Shown here one piece after another: positions 33,940 through 43,111 of a stretch of 64,000 nt of DNA. The notes below the pieces were generated by a model. The model saw only the letters and a program-made list of their open reading frames with translations. It did no database searches and was not told the DNA's origin. Each line of letters opens with the position of its first letter. Position 1 is the first letter of the stretch. This DNA comes from a bacterium (GTDB lineage Bacteria; Myxococcota_A; UBA9160; UBA4427). The translations under genes were made by a program, and so were the position numbers. The DNA is taken from contig JANSYR010000003.1 of NCBI GenBank assembly GCA_024742285.1, positions 124,001 through 188,000 of the forward strand, written 5' to 3'.

Positions 33940-35619
33940 GTGACCGACTCACAGGACACATCGCCCGCCGCCGTCCCCGCGTCGTCATCCACGTCACATC
34001 GCCTCCGCGTGATGGGCGTCGAGCTCCGCGTCGACGAGCCCGAGAGCGAGCTGCGCGCAAGATGCGCGCAGCGCATCGGCATCGAACCGGAACGCATCGT
34101 CCACCTGCGGATCGCCCACCGCGCCCTCGACGCCCGGCGGCGCGGTCGCCGGCACGACCTGCGCTTCGTCCATCACGTCGATCTGACGCTCGCCCCGGAC
34201 GCGAGTGCCGCCGGGAGCAAGGCCGTGGCGAAGGCGCTCCGGACGGGAATCCTCCGCGAGCTGCCGCCGCCGGCGCGCTTCGAGCGCGACGGCGTGGAAG
34301 CCGCGGCGCGCGGGCGGAAGATCGCGGTCGTCGGGGCCGGGCCGGCCGGGCTCTACGCCGCGTGGACTCTCGCCTCGAACGGCGTCGCGGTCGACGTCCT
34401 CGATCGCGGCCCATCTCTCCGGGAACGCGGCCGCGCCGTCGCGCGCTTCACCCGGTCCCGGGAGCTCGATCCCGAGCGCAACCTCCTCTTCGGAGAAGGC
34501 GGCGCGGGCACCTACTCCGACGGCAAGCTCTACACGCGGAGCCATCACGCCCTGGAAGAGCCGATCGTGGCGACCCTCGTCGAGGCCGGAGCGGAGCCCG
34601 CGATCGCCTTCGATGCGCGCGCCCACGTCGGCACGGATCGGCTGCACCGCATCCTTCCCCGTCTCCGCGAGCGCCTCGAGTCGATGGGCGTCCGCTTCCA
34701 CTTCGAGACGCGACTCGAGGGCCTCGAGCGGGCGCGCGACGGTCGCGTGGTCGCGCTCCGGACGAGCGAGGGGCGCTTCGATTGCGACGGGGTCGTCCTC
34801 GCCGTCGGGCACAGTGCACGGGACACGCTCCGGTCGCTCCACGCCGAAGGACTCCCCCTCGAAGCGAAACCCTTTCAGCTCGGCCTGCGGGTGGAGCATC
34901 CCCAGGCGCTCGTCGACGTCGGACGCTTCGGTGAGGGCGCGGACCTCGAGAAGCTCGGGCACGCCTACTATTCGCTCGTCGCGAAGGGGTCCGAGGGCGT
35001 CGCCGCGGTCCACAGCTTCTGCATGTGTCCCGGTGGACAGGTCGTCGCGGCGGTCGCGCAGCCGGGTCTGCTCTGCACGAACGGCATGAGCAACTCGCGG
35101 CACTCCTCGCCCTTCGCGAACTCGGGCCTCGTCGTGACCCTCGGGCCGCGCGAGTACGGCCGGGGCATCCTCGCCGGGGTCGACTACCAGGAAGCGCTCG
35201 AAGCCCGTTTCTTCGAGGCGGGTGGCGGCGACTACTCGGTGCCCGCGCAGCGGGTCGACGACTTCCTGTCGGGTCGCGCTTCGAGCGCGCTTCCGCGCAG
35301 CAGCTACAAGCTCGGGACGGTCCCGCGCCGGATCGACACGCTCCTCCCGGAACCCATCACGGACGCGCTGCGCGCCGGGATCGCGCGCTTCGACCGACAG
35401 CTCCCGGGCTACGCGAGCGAGGCCGGGCTCCTGGTCGGGATCGAATCCCGAAGCTCGGGCCCCCTGCGCATCCCGCGCGATCGCGTCTCGCGCGAGGCGA
35501 CGGGGATCCCGAACCTGTGGCCGGTCGGCGAGGGGGCCGGCTACGCGGGCGGGATCATGAGCGCGGCGATCGACGGCGCGCGGAGCGCGTGGGCGCTGCT
35601 CGGCGTGGTCGAGGACTGA
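33940..35619 (+). CDS. FAD-dependent oxidoreductase (COG2509 type)
   Basis: A 559-residue protein. An N-terminal ferredoxin-like region ends with LDARRRGRRHDLRFVHHVDL, followed by the FAD motif IAVVGAGPAGLYAA (about 128-141), EGGAGTYSDGKLYTR, the SFCMCPGGQVV segment and a C-terminal PVGEGAGYAGGIMSAAIDG. This is the layout of COG2509, uncharacterised FAD dehydrogenases. I chose GTG at 33940; ATG at 34012 would cut into the conserved N-terminus, and no ribosome-binding site decides it. Confidence 0.85.
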   Translation: MTDSQDTSPAAVPASSSTSHRLRVMGVELRVDEPESELRARCAQRIGIEPERIVHLRIAHRALDARRRGRRHDLRFVHHVDLTLAPDASAAGSKAVAKALRTGILRELPPPARFERDGVEAAARGRKIAVVGAGPAGLYAAWTLASNGVAVDVLDRGPSLRERGRAVARFTRSRELDPERNLLFGEGGAGTYSDGKLYTRSHHALEEPIVATLVEAGAEPAIAFDARAHVGTDRLHRILPRLRERLESMGVRFHFETRLEGLERARDGRVVALRTSEGRFDCDGVVLAVGHSARDTLRSLHAEGLPLEAKPFQLGLRVEHPQALVDVGRFGEGADLEKLGHAYYSLVAKGSEGVAAVHSFCMCPGGQVVAAVAQPGLLCTNGMSNSRHSSPFANSGLVVTLGPREYGRGILAGVDYQEALEARFFEAGGGDYSVPAQRVDDFLSGRASSALPRSSYKLGTVPRRIDTLLPEPITDALRAGIARFDRQLPGYASEAGLLVGIESRSSGPLRIPRDRVSREATGIPNLWPVGEGAGYAGGIMSAAIDGARSAWALLGVVED

Positions 35620-35671
35620 GGCGCATCTCGGAGCCGTCGTCGCCGGCGCGTGTGGGCGGTATCGTAATCAC

Positions 35672-36958
35672 GTGCCGCCTCCGTCGTCCCCCGCATACGC
35701 GCGTTATGTCCTCGGTGTGATGTTCGCGCTCACGGCGCTGAACGTGATGGATCGACAGGTGCTCGCGGCGCTGGTCGAGCCGGTGAAGGCCGAGTTCGCG
35801 CTGACCGACCTGCAGATGGGGATCCTGCTCGGCAGCGCCTTCGGCTTTGCCCACGTGGTCGCGATGGTGCCGGCGGGGCGACTCGCGGATCGCGGGAGCC
35901 GCCGCAACGTCCTGGGCGGCGGGCTCGTGCTCTGGAGCGCTTTGACGTCGCTGACGGGACTGGCGCAGGCGGTCTGGCACCTCTTCGCGACCCGGGTGGG
36001 CGTCGCGATCGGCGAGACCGTGGGGAGCGGTCCGGCGCAGTCGCTCCTGACCGACTATTTCCCGATCGAGCAACGCGGGCGCGCGCTCTCGATCCACGCG
36101 TCGGGGGGCACCTTCGGCGCCATGATCGGCCTGGCGCTGGGCGGTCTCCTGGGCCAGATGGTCGGTTGGCGGTGGACCTTCGTCTTCTTCGGGATCCCGG
36201 GCCTGCTGCTCGCCGCCCTGTTGGTGGCGACGGTCCGGGAGCCGGTGCGAGGTGCGGCGGACGGCCTGACGACGAACGAGGCGACGCCGACCCTCCCGGC
36301 GGTCCTTCGGAAGCTCGCCGCGATGTCGACGTTCCGGCATCTCCTGGTCGCGGGTTCGCTCAACTGCCTGGCGAACTACGCCCTGCTGGCGTGGGCGTCG
36401 GCGGCGATGATGCGGGGGCACGGGCTCTCGCTCGCCGAGGCCGGTGCGCGGGTCGGGTTCTACGTGACGATGGTCTCCGCGCTCGGCTTGATCGCGGCCG
36501 GCGCGATCGCCGACCGCCTCGGGCGCCGCGACCTCCGCTGGTACCTGTGGTGGCCCTCGATCGCCTCCGTCGGCGCGTTCCCCTTCCTGGGCGCGTTCCT
36601 CGTGCTGCCGGATCCGGACGTCGCGTTCCTCGTCGCGATCCCCGGCGCCTTCCTGAACACGATGTGGGTCGGCACGTTCAACGCGACCGTCCACTTGCTC
36701 GCGCGTCCGTCGATGCGGGCGACGTCGTCGGCGCTCTTCGCGATGATCACGAGCGGGCTGGTCGGTCAGGGGCTCGGTCCGCCGCTCGTGGGCTTCCTCT
36801 CGGATCGGCTCACGCCGACCTACGGCGACGACGCGCTCCGCTATGCCCTTGCCGTCGCCCTCGCCGCGAGCGTCTGGGCAGGGCTGCACGGGGTGCTCGC
36901 CGCGCGGAGTCTCGAGCGCGAGCGCTTCGCGCCGGACGCCGTCGAAGAGACGCGTTAG
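35672..36958 (+). CDS. MFS transporter (Spinster-like)
   Basis: A 428-residue major facilitator with 12 predicted membrane helices. The N-terminal NVMDRQVLAAL and the loop 2-3 motif GRLADRGSRRNVLG are typical of the Spinster/hexuronate-like group common next to lipid catabolism genes, and the middle loop (about 180-205) separates two six-helix halves. The substrate is unknown; an organic acid or lipid is plausible. It is 52 bases downstream of the FAD oxidoreductase and may share its transcript. Its stop overlaps the convergent TPM gene by 4 bases. Confidence 0.87.
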   Translation: MPPPSSPAYARYVLGVMFALTALNVMDRQVLAALVEPVKAEFALTDLQMGILLGSAFGFAHVVAMVPAGRLADRGSRRNVLGGGLVLWSALTSLTGLAQAVWHLFATRVGVAIGETVGSGPAQSLLTDYFPIEQRGRALSIHASGGTFGAMIGLALGGLLGQMVGWRWTFVFFGIPGLLLAALLVATVREPVRGAADGLTTNEATPTLPAVLRKLAAMSTFRHLLVAGSLNCLANYALLAWASAAMMRGHGLSLAEAGARVGFYVTMVSALGLIAAGAIADRLGRRDLRWYLWWPSIASVGAFPFLGAFLVLPDPDVAFLVAIPGAFLNTMWVGTFNATVHLLARPSMRATSSALFAMITSGLVGQGLGPPLVGFLSDRLTPTYGDDALRYALAVALAASVWAGLHGVLAARSLERERFAPDAVEETR

Positions 36959-37587
36959 TCGGAGAGCACGAGGGCGTGGGGGATCTCGTCCTCGTCGTCG
37001 GGCTGAGCCGGGAGCGGGTGGGAGAGGATTTCGCCGCATCGCGCGATGGCCTCTTCGAGGCCTTCGGTGAGGCGCCCGGCGCGGATTCCGGCGAGGATCC
37101 GATCCACGATCTCCTCCCAGCTCTCGCCGGGCCCCCGCGCCTGGTCGATCGCCTCGTCCGCCAGGACGACGACCCGGTGTTCGAGGAGGGCGACGAAGAT
37201 CAGGATGCCGGTCCGGCCGCGGGTCCTGCGGAGTCCCTGCTCCTGGAAGGCGTGGAAGGCCGCGCGCTCGGCGCGTTGCTGGAGCTCGACGTCGGTCAGG
37301 AAGAGGCGGCGGATCGCGTCGATCCGGCAGAGCAGATGACCCAGCGCGAGACCCGTGAGCTGGAGCGCGAGGATCTCGAAGACGAGCCCTTCGACGGGCA
37401 GGTAGAAGGAAAGCAGGAGCGCGAGGGTCGCGAGCGCGACGCCGAGTCGCCAGGCCGCCGCCGGGTGCGGGTCGCACGCGCGCACGACGCTCACCACGAT
37501 CTCGCCCGAGGTATTCGCCTCCGCGCGCTCTACGGCGGCTTCGATCCGCTCCCGTTCGGCGGTCCCGATCAGCTTCGACGGCCGCAT
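36955..37587 (-). CDS. TPM-domain membrane protein
   Basis: A 210-residue protein with a TPM-domain beginning (AAVERAEANTSGEIVVSVV), two membrane helices near 50-95, and a second TPM-like half with GRTGILIFVALLEHRVVVLAD and WEEIVDRILAGIRAG. TPM domains are soluble alpha/beta modules found in photosystem II repair and in membrane-quality proteins such as YgcG. ATG at 37587 is chosen; the upstream frame would run into the neighbouring gene's Gly-rich 3' end. It follows the next gene by one base and forms a three-gene unit with lemA. Confidence 0.8.
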   Translation of the reverse strand: MRPSKLIGTAERERIEAAVERAEANTSGEIVVSVVRACDPHPAAAWRLGVALATLALLLSFYLPVEGLVFEILALQLTGLALGHLLCRIDAIRRLFLTDVELQQRAERAAFHAFQEQGLRRTRGRTGILIFVALLEHRVVVLADEAIDQARGPGESWEEIVDRILAGIRAGRLTEGLEEAIARCGEILSHPLPAQPDDEDEIPHALVLSD

Positions 37588-37588
37588 C

Positions 37589-38509
37589 TCACCACCCTCC
37601 CGAGGCGCCGCCGCCTCCGAATCCACCGCCGAGGCCGCCTCCGAATCCGCCCCCGAAGCCGCCGCCGCCGAACCCGCCGCCGGAGCCGCCTACGTAGAAG
37701 CCCCCGCGGCCGCGTCGTCCCGGACTGACGGCACCCGTCACGAACATGGTCGAAGAGACGGCCGCCGCGAAGACGGCAGCGCCGAACGCGGCGAGGAGGG
37801 ATCCGGTCAGCAGGCCGCACAGACCGCCGGCACAGATCGTCGACGCGAACGGCGCCAGCCACACGGGCTTCCGGTGAGTCAAGAAGGCCCCGATCAGAAC
37901 GCCGAGCAGCGCGGAAACGAGGAAGTCGTTCGAGGACGATTCGATGGAGCGCCGAGCCTCCGCGGGCGGCAGCGCCTCACCGCGGCCGACGGCGAGGATC
38001 GCGTCGACGCCCGCCACGATGCCGGCGGCCATCCGGTCGCGTCGGAACTCGGGGATCATCTGCTCGCGCAGGATGCGCGCGGCGACGGCGTCCGGGAGGA
38101 CGCCCTCGAGGCCGTAGCCGACCTCGATCCGCGCTTTTCGATCCTGTGAGGCGACGATCAGGATCACGCCGTTGTCGAACTCGGCGGTGCCGATCTTCCA
38201 GGCTTCGGCGACGCGGATCCCGAAGGCTTCGATCGGCTCGCCGTCGAGGGTCGGGACCGTGAGTACGACGACCTGATGCCGCGTCTCCGCTTCGTAGGCG
38301 CCGAGGGTCGAGCGCAGCCGGTTCTCGGTCTCTGCCGCGAGGAGTCCTGCGCCGTCGACGACGCGGGAGGTCAGCTCGGGGACCGCGATCTCTGCGAGCG
38401 CGGGGGCGGCACCGGCGAGAAGCGCGACGAGCGTCAGGACGAGTGTCGTCCGGATCGCGACCTCGCGAAACGACGCGCCGGGAACGTTCCCGCGCCGCCC
38501 GAGCCTCAG
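37589..38509 (-). CDS. TPM-domain YgcG-like secreted/membrane protein, non-standard start
   Basis: A protein of about 306 residues. Signal peptide TLVLTLVALLAGAAPALA, a TPM domain (LTSRVVDGAGLLAAETENRL ... NGVILIVASQDRKARIEVGYGLEG), two or three membrane helices, then a Gly-rich tail of GGGFGGG repeats. This is YgcG-like and usually sits beside lemA, as here. No ATG, GTG or TTG lies in frame upstream of the signal peptide. Candidates are CTG at 38509, overlapping the lemA stop (CTGA), or ATC at 38455, which has GAGG 8 bases upstream and would give a compact signal peptide. I give the CTG coordinates. Confidence 0.75.
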   Translation of the reverse strand: MRLGRRGNVPGASFREVAIRTTLVLTLVALLAGAAPALAEIAVPELTSRVVDGAGLLAAETENRLRSTLGAYEAETRHQVVVLTVPTLDGEPIEAFGIRVAEAWKIGTAEFDNGVILIVASQDRKARIEVGYGLEGVLPDAVAARILREQMIPEFRRDRMAAGIVAGVDAILAVGRGEALPPAEARRSIESSSNDFLVSALLGVLIGAFLTHRKPVWLAPFASTICAGGLCGLLTGSLLAAFGAAVFAAAVSSTMFVTGAVSPGRRGRGGFYVGGSGGGFGGGGFGGGFGGGLGGGFGGGGASGGW

Positions 38510-39099
38510 AACGTGATCTCCGGCGGCCGGTCTCCGACGTCCGCGCGGGCCTCGAAGGTGGGCTTCACCTCGGCACCGATGACCATCGCCGTCAGGTTCG
38601 TCGGGAAGGAGCGGACGAGGGTGTTGTAGCGGCGTACGCCGTCGATGAAGCGGCCGCGGGCGACGGTGATCCGGTTCTCGGTCCCTTCGATCTGGGCCTG
38701 GAGATCCCGGAAGCCGGCGGTCGCGGTCAGCTGCGGATAGCTCTCGGCGACGGCGAAGAGGCGGGAGAGGGCGCTCGAGAGCTGGCCCTGGGCGTCCATG
38801 AAGCGCTGGAGCGCCTCGGGGTCGTTCACGAGCTCGGGCGTGACCTGGATGCTCGTCGCCTGGGATCGCGCAGCGACGACCCCCTCGAGCGTCTCCTGCT
38901 CGAACGCGGCGGCGCCCTTGACCGTCTGCACGAGGTTGGGGATCAGGTCCGCGCGACGCTGGTACTGGTTGGTCACCTCGGCCCACTGCGCCTTGACCTC
39001 TTCGTCGCCGGCCTGGATGTCGTTGTAGCCACAGCCGGTCAGCGACAGCGCGAGCAGCAGCGCGGCGAGTACGCCCGATCGTCGTCTTCGGTCCTTCAC
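38506..39099 (-). CDS. lemA: LemA family lipoprotein
   Basis: A 197-residue LemA protein with a lipoprotein signal (LSLTGC, Cys23) in place of the single membrane helix of most relatives. The body is a helical hairpin, with Q-R-R-A-D-L-I-P-N-L-V (about 47-57), the family fingerprint. LemA proteins occur next to TPM-domain proteins, and the pair are thought to act in membrane or envelope quality control; the biochemical role is not settled. It is the first gene of a three-gene unit whose second gene starts at the lemA stop. Confidence 0.9.
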   Translation of the reverse strand: MKDRRRRSGVLAALLLALSLTGCGYNDIQAGDEEVKAQWAEVTNQYQRRADLIPNLVQTVKGAAAFEQETLEGVVAARSQATSIQVTPELVNDPEALQRFMDAQGQLSSALSRLFAVAESYPQLTATAGFRDLQAQIEGTENRITVARGRFIDGVRRYNTLVRSFPTNLTAMVIGAEVKPTFEARADVGDRPPEITF

Positions 39100-39159
39100 G
39101 TTTCGAACCCCCCTTTCGAATCCGTCCCGTCCGTCGAGCGTGGTCTGGTGTTGGCGAGC

Positions 39160-40914
39160 CTAGGCGGGCGTCGCCTGCGCTCCGCGGATCAGCCGACCCG
39201 GTCGCGCGTCCGTGATCTCTCCATCGCGCATCGTCACCTGTCCGGAAACGATCGTCGCGTCGTAGCCCCGGCTCTTCTGGAGCAGCCGTCGCGCCCCGCC
39301 GGGCAGGTCGAAGGCCATCTCCGGTCGGCGGAGCGAGAGGTTGTCGAAGTCGATCACGTTGAAGTCGGCCTTGTAGCCGGGGGCGACCACGCCGCGGTCG
39401 TAGAGTCCGTAGACCCGCGCCGTGTCCTGGGTCATGCGATGGACGGCGTGCTCGAGGCCGACCTTGGGTCCCCGCTTCCGGTCGCGAACCCAGTGGGTCA
39501 GCATGAAGGTCTGGAGCGAGGCGTCGCAGATCACGCCGCAGTGCGCGCCGCCGTCGCCGAGGGACACGACCGCCCGGTCGTCGTTCAGCAGCTCGTGCAT
39601 CAAGTCGAGGTTGCCGTCGCTGTAGTTGAAGAAGGTGAGCAACAGGAGCTCCTTGCCTTCGTCGCGCAGCATGTAGTCGTAGAGGACCTCGTCCGCGTTC
39701 CGGCCCTCGCGCTGGGCGATCGCCCAGATGCTCTGCTCCGGGCCCGGCTCGTAGTCCGGCGGATCGCCGAGGGGGAAGATCTTCTTCAGCATGTATTCGT
39801 TGTCGAGCATGCTGCCGAAGCCGGCCGAATCGTCCCGCTCCGGACCGAGGATCCGTGCACGCACGTCGGGATCCTTCATGCGGGCGACGCGCTCCGCAAG
39901 CGGCAGGTCCTTGATCTCGAGATAGGCCGGCCGGCTGAGGAACTGGTTCGCCTCGGTCTGATGGCCCGTGAGGATGCCGAAGGGACGCGGGGCGAACTGG
40001 GCCATCACGTCACCGCCGTTCTCGTGGGACTTGTGGCAGATCTCGACCAGCTCACGCCACTGGTTCGGCGCGCCGTCGAACTGGAGCATCGCGAAGGAGA
40101 CCGGCCGCTGGATCTCCTTCGAGAGGCGCTGCATCCACTCGATCTCCTTGAGCGCCGAGTCGACCTCGTCCCCGCCCATGTCGCCCGCGGCGCCGGCGCC
40201 GGCGAGCTCGAACACGCCCTGGCCGAGGTCGCCGAGCACGCGACCGATCCCGAAGAGCTCGTCCTCCGCGGCGAAGGTGCCGGGCACCGGCTCGCCGGAG
40301 AGCGCCTTGTGTCCCATCGTCCGCGAGGTAGAGAAGCCGAGCGCGCCCGCCTGGATGCCTTCCTTCACGAGCTCGGCCATCTCGGCGATGTCGTCGGCGG
40401 TGGCCGCTTCGTTGTTCGCGCCGCGTTCGCCCATCACGTACGTGCGGATCGAGCCGTGAGGCACGTGGGTCCCGAGGTCCACCGCGAGCGGCGAGCGCTC
40501 GAGCGCGTCGAGGTATTCCGGGAAGGTCTCCCAGTCCCACTTGATGCCCTCGGAGAGCGCGGCGCCCGGGATGTCCTCCACGCCTTCCATCAGCTCGATC
40601 ATCATCTGTCGCTGGTCCGGGCGCGCCGGGGCGAAGCCGACCCCGCAATTCCCGACGACGGCGGTCGTCACGCCGTGCCAGCCCGAGGGCAGCAGGTGCG
40701 GATCCCAGGTCGCCTGGGCGTCGTAGTGGGTGTGGATGTCGACGAAGCCCGGGGTGACCAGGCGGCCGTCGGCGTCGATCGTCTCCCGCGCCTCGCCCTC
40801 GACCTTGCCGACCTCGGTGATCACGCCGTCGCTCACGGCGACGTCGCCCGAGAAGGCTTCGTTCGTTCCGGTTCCGTCGACGATCTTTCCGTTGCGGATG
40901 ACGAGGTCGTGCAT
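39160..40914 (-). CDS. N-acyl-D-amino-acid deacylase-like amidohydrolase
   Basis: A 584-residue amidohydrolase of the D-aminoacylase type (Amidohydro_3). It opens with HDLVIRNGKIVDGTG, and the metal site is FVDIHTHYDAQ (His61, His63). VVGNCGVGFAP, SLGDGGAHCG and a closing GYDATIVSGQVTMRDGEI are family features. Known members hydrolyse N-acyl-D-amino acids; many relatives have unknown substrates. ATG at 40914 fits the family start; a longer frame upstream crosses the pit gene and is a shadow. Confidence 0.87.
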   Translation of the reverse strand: MHDLVIRNGKIVDGTGTNEAFSGDVAVSDGVITEVGKVEGEARETIDADGRLVTPGFVDIHTHYDAQATWDPHLLPSGWHGVTTAVVGNCGVGFAPARPDQRQMMIELMEGVEDIPGAALSEGIKWDWETFPEYLDALERSPLAVDLGTHVPHGSIRTYVMGERGANNEAATADDIAEMAELVKEGIQAGALGFSTSRTMGHKALSGEPVPGTFAAEDELFGIGRVLGDLGQGVFELAGAGAAGDMGGDEVDSALKEIEWMQRLSKEIQRPVSFAMLQFDGAPNQWRELVEICHKSHENGGDVMAQFAPRPFGILTGHQTEANQFLSRPAYLEIKDLPLAERVARMKDPDVRARILGPERDDSAGFGSMLDNEYMLKKIFPLGDPPDYEPGPEQSIWAIAQREGRNADEVLYDYMLRDEGKELLLLTFFNYSDGNLDLMHELLNDDRAVVSLGDGGAHCGVICDASLQTFMLTHWVRDRKRGPKVGLEHAVHRMTQDTARVYGLYDRGVVAPGYKADFNVIDFDNLSLRRPEMAFDLPGGARRLLQKSRGYDATIVSGQVTMRDGEITDARPGRLIRGAQATPA

Positions 40915-41097
40915 GGCGAAGGGTGTCCTCGAGGATCCAGGACGGATCCGGATGGGGGGTGAACCCCCAATGGTGGCAGCATGCGCGACTGCCGTCGACC
41001 CTCGAAGACGCGGTCGCTCGGCTGCAATGCGCCGGCGGAAGGAATAGGCTTGCCGGTGCCTGCGGGCCCGGCCAGGGCCCCGGCCGGAGGTGACCGA

Positions 41098-42342
41098 GTG
41101 ATTGCCGATATCTCCTTCGAGATCTGGCTCGCAGGTGGGCTGGCTCTCTACATGGCCTGGGCGATCGGCGCGAACGACGTCGCGAACGCGATGGGCACGA
41201 GCGTCGGCTCGGGTGCGCTGACGATTCGCGGCGCGATCATCGTCGCCGCGGTGCTCGAGTTCGGCGGCGCGTTTCTCGCGGGTGGGCACGTCACGAATAC
41301 CGTCCGCAAGGGCATGCTCGACATGAACCTCGTGACGGAAGAAGCGATCCTCTACGGCATGCTCGCTGCGTTGGCCTCGGCGGCGACGCTCCTGCTGGCT
41401 GCGACGAGATTCGGGCTTCCCGTCTCGACGACCCACTCGATCGTCGGCGCGATCGTCGGGTTCGGCGCGATCGCGATCGGTCCGGACGCGGTCAACTGGG
41501 CCAAGGTCGGGCAGATCGTGCTCAGTTGGCTGACCTCGCCGCTCCTCTCGGGCGTGCTCGCGTTCGCGATCTTCAACCTGACGCGGCGGGCCGTGCTCGA
41601 TCGGCCGGATCCCATGACGGAGGTGCGACGCGTCGGTCCCTTCTTCTTCTTCTACGTCTTCTTCATCATGGGCCTGGTCACGCTCTTCAAGGGTCTCAAG
41701 AACCTGAAGCTCGATCTCGATCTTCCCGAGGCGCTCGGCGGATCGGTCGTGCTCGGTCTCGTCGGAATGGCTTTCGGATACTTCGTCCTCCGGCGAGTCG
41801 ACGCCGGTGAGGAGGTCGAGGGGAATCGTTTCGGTCAGGTCGAGCGCGTCTTCGTCGTTCTCCAGATCCTGACCGCTTGCGCGGTGGCCTTTGCGCACGG
41901 CTCGAACGACGTCGCGAACTCGATCGGCCCGCTGGCGGCGGTCGTGAGTGTCGTCGAAGGCGGGGGCGTGGCGGCCAAGGCGCCGGTCGAGCCGTGGATG
42001 CTCGCCGTCGGCGGCCTCGGGATCGTTCTCGGCCTCGGGACCTGGGGCTACCGGGTGATGGAGACGGTCGGGAAGAAGATCACCGAGCTGACGCCGAGTC
42101 GCGGTTTCTCGGCGGAGCTCGCGGCGGCGACGACGATCGTCCTCGCGAGTCGTATGGGCATTCCGATCTCGACGACCCATACGCTGGTCGGCGCCGTGTT
42201 GGGTGTGGGGATGGCCCGCGGGATCGCCGCGATCGACCTTCGCGTGGTCGGGAGCATCGTCGCTTCCTGGGTCGCGACGCTGCCGATCGCGGCCGCGCTC
42301 GCGATCTTCTTCTTCTACTTCTTCAAGGGACTCCTGTCCTAG
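41098..42342 (+). CDS. pit: Inorganic phosphate transporter, PiT family
   Basis: A 414-residue PiT transporter with about ten membrane helices. Both signature GANDVANAxG / GSNDVANSIGP blocks are present (about 22-32 and 266-276), with the paired STTH motifs (VSTTHSIVGAIVG and ISTTHTLVGAVLG). It imports phosphate (often metal phosphate) with H+ or Na+. GTG at 41098 has a perfect GGAGG seven bases upstream. A DUF47 (PhoU-like) gene follows 15 bases downstream, the usual partner. Confidence 0.94.
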   Translation: MIADISFEIWLAGGLALYMAWAIGANDVANAMGTSVGSGALTIRGAIIVAAVLEFGGAFLAGGHVTNTVRKGMLDMNLVTEEAILYGMLAALASAATLLLAATRFGLPVSTTHSIVGAIVGFGAIAIGPDAVNWAKVGQIVLSWLTSPLLSGVLAFAIFNLTRRAVLDRPDPMTEVRRVGPFFFFYVFFIMGLVTLFKGLKNLKLDLDLPEALGGSVVLGLVGMAFGYFVLRRVDAGEEVEGNRFGQVERVFVVLQILTACAVAFAHGSNDVANSIGPLAAVVSVVEGGGVAAKAPVEPWMLAVGGLGIVLGLGTWGYRVMETVGKKITELTPSRGFSAELAAATTIVLASRMGIPISTTHTLVGAVLGVGMARGIAAIDLRVVGSIVASWVATLPIAAALAIFFFYFFKGLLS

Positions 42343-42357
42343 CAACCGGAGCGAACC

Positions 42358-43026
42358 ATGGCCTGGATCGACAAGCTCGTCGGCCGATCTCCGATCGAAC
42401 CGATGCAGGAACACATGAAGGCGGCGGTCGCCTGCGCCGAGCAGATCCCGGAGCTCGTCGCCGCGATGTCCATCGGTGACCTGGAGGCGATCGCACGCGT
42501 TCGCGCGAAGATCGACGAGCGCGAGCACGAGGCGGACGGGATCAAGAACGAGATCCGGAACCATCTGCCGCGTCGATTCATGCTCGCGATCGAGCGGCGC
42601 GATCTGCTGGAGGTTCTGGAGAGCCAGGACTCCATCGCAGACGTCGCGCAGGACATCGCAGAGCTCGCGGACCAGCGGGGCATGGTTCTGCCCGAGAACC
42701 TGCGGGAACCCGTCGAGGCTCTGGCATCGCGCGTGGTCGCCGCCTGCAAGCTGGCCGAGAGCATCATCAACGAGCTGGACGAGCTACTCGAGACCGGTTT
42801 CGCCGGGCGCGAGTCCAGTCGGGTCGAGGGCATGATCGCCGATCTCGGCCGGCTCGAGACGGAGACGGACGAGCTCCAGGATCGCTGCTGTCGGGTCCTC
42901 TTCGGCATGGAAGACGAGCTCGGCGTCGCGACCGTGTACTGGCACCGCCTCGTACTCTGGATCGCGACGATCGCGGATCACGCCGAGCGGGTCGGAAACC
43001 GTCTACGTCTCCTGATCGCGCACTGA
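42358..43026 (+). CDS. DUF47 PhoU-like regulator of PiT transporter
   Basis: A 222-residue all-helical protein of the DUF47/TIGR00153 family. It carries the PhoU-type E-x-x-x-D-x-x-x-x-E pattern (EREHEADGIKNEI; LETETDELQDRCC) expected to bind metal clusters. Genes of this family lie directly downstream of pit and are thought to modulate the transporter. The 15-base gap after pit implies one transcript. Confidence 0.9.
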   Translation: MAWIDKLVGRSPIEPMQEHMKAAVACAEQIPELVAAMSIGDLEAIARVRAKIDEREHEADGIKNEIRNHLPRRFMLAIERRDLLEVLESQDSIADVAQDIAELADQRGMVLPENLREPVEALASRVVAACKLAESIINELDELLETGFAGRESSRVEGMIADLGRLETETDELQDRCCRVLFGMEDELGVATVYWHRLVLWIATIADHAERVGNRLRLLIAH

Positions 43027-43111
43027 TCCGTGCGGGCCGCGTTAGGCCTCGTCTCGCCTCGATTCGACCCCGACGGTCGCGGGCGCCGAGCGGGGACGCT
43101 GTAGCGTCGCC

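Noticed and set aside
39160-42564. A very long minus-strand open frame (over 1100 codons) crossing the amidohydrolase and the pit gene
   Set aside because: The upstream 550 codons are low-complexity antisense of the pit transporter; only the part from 40914 down matches a protein family.
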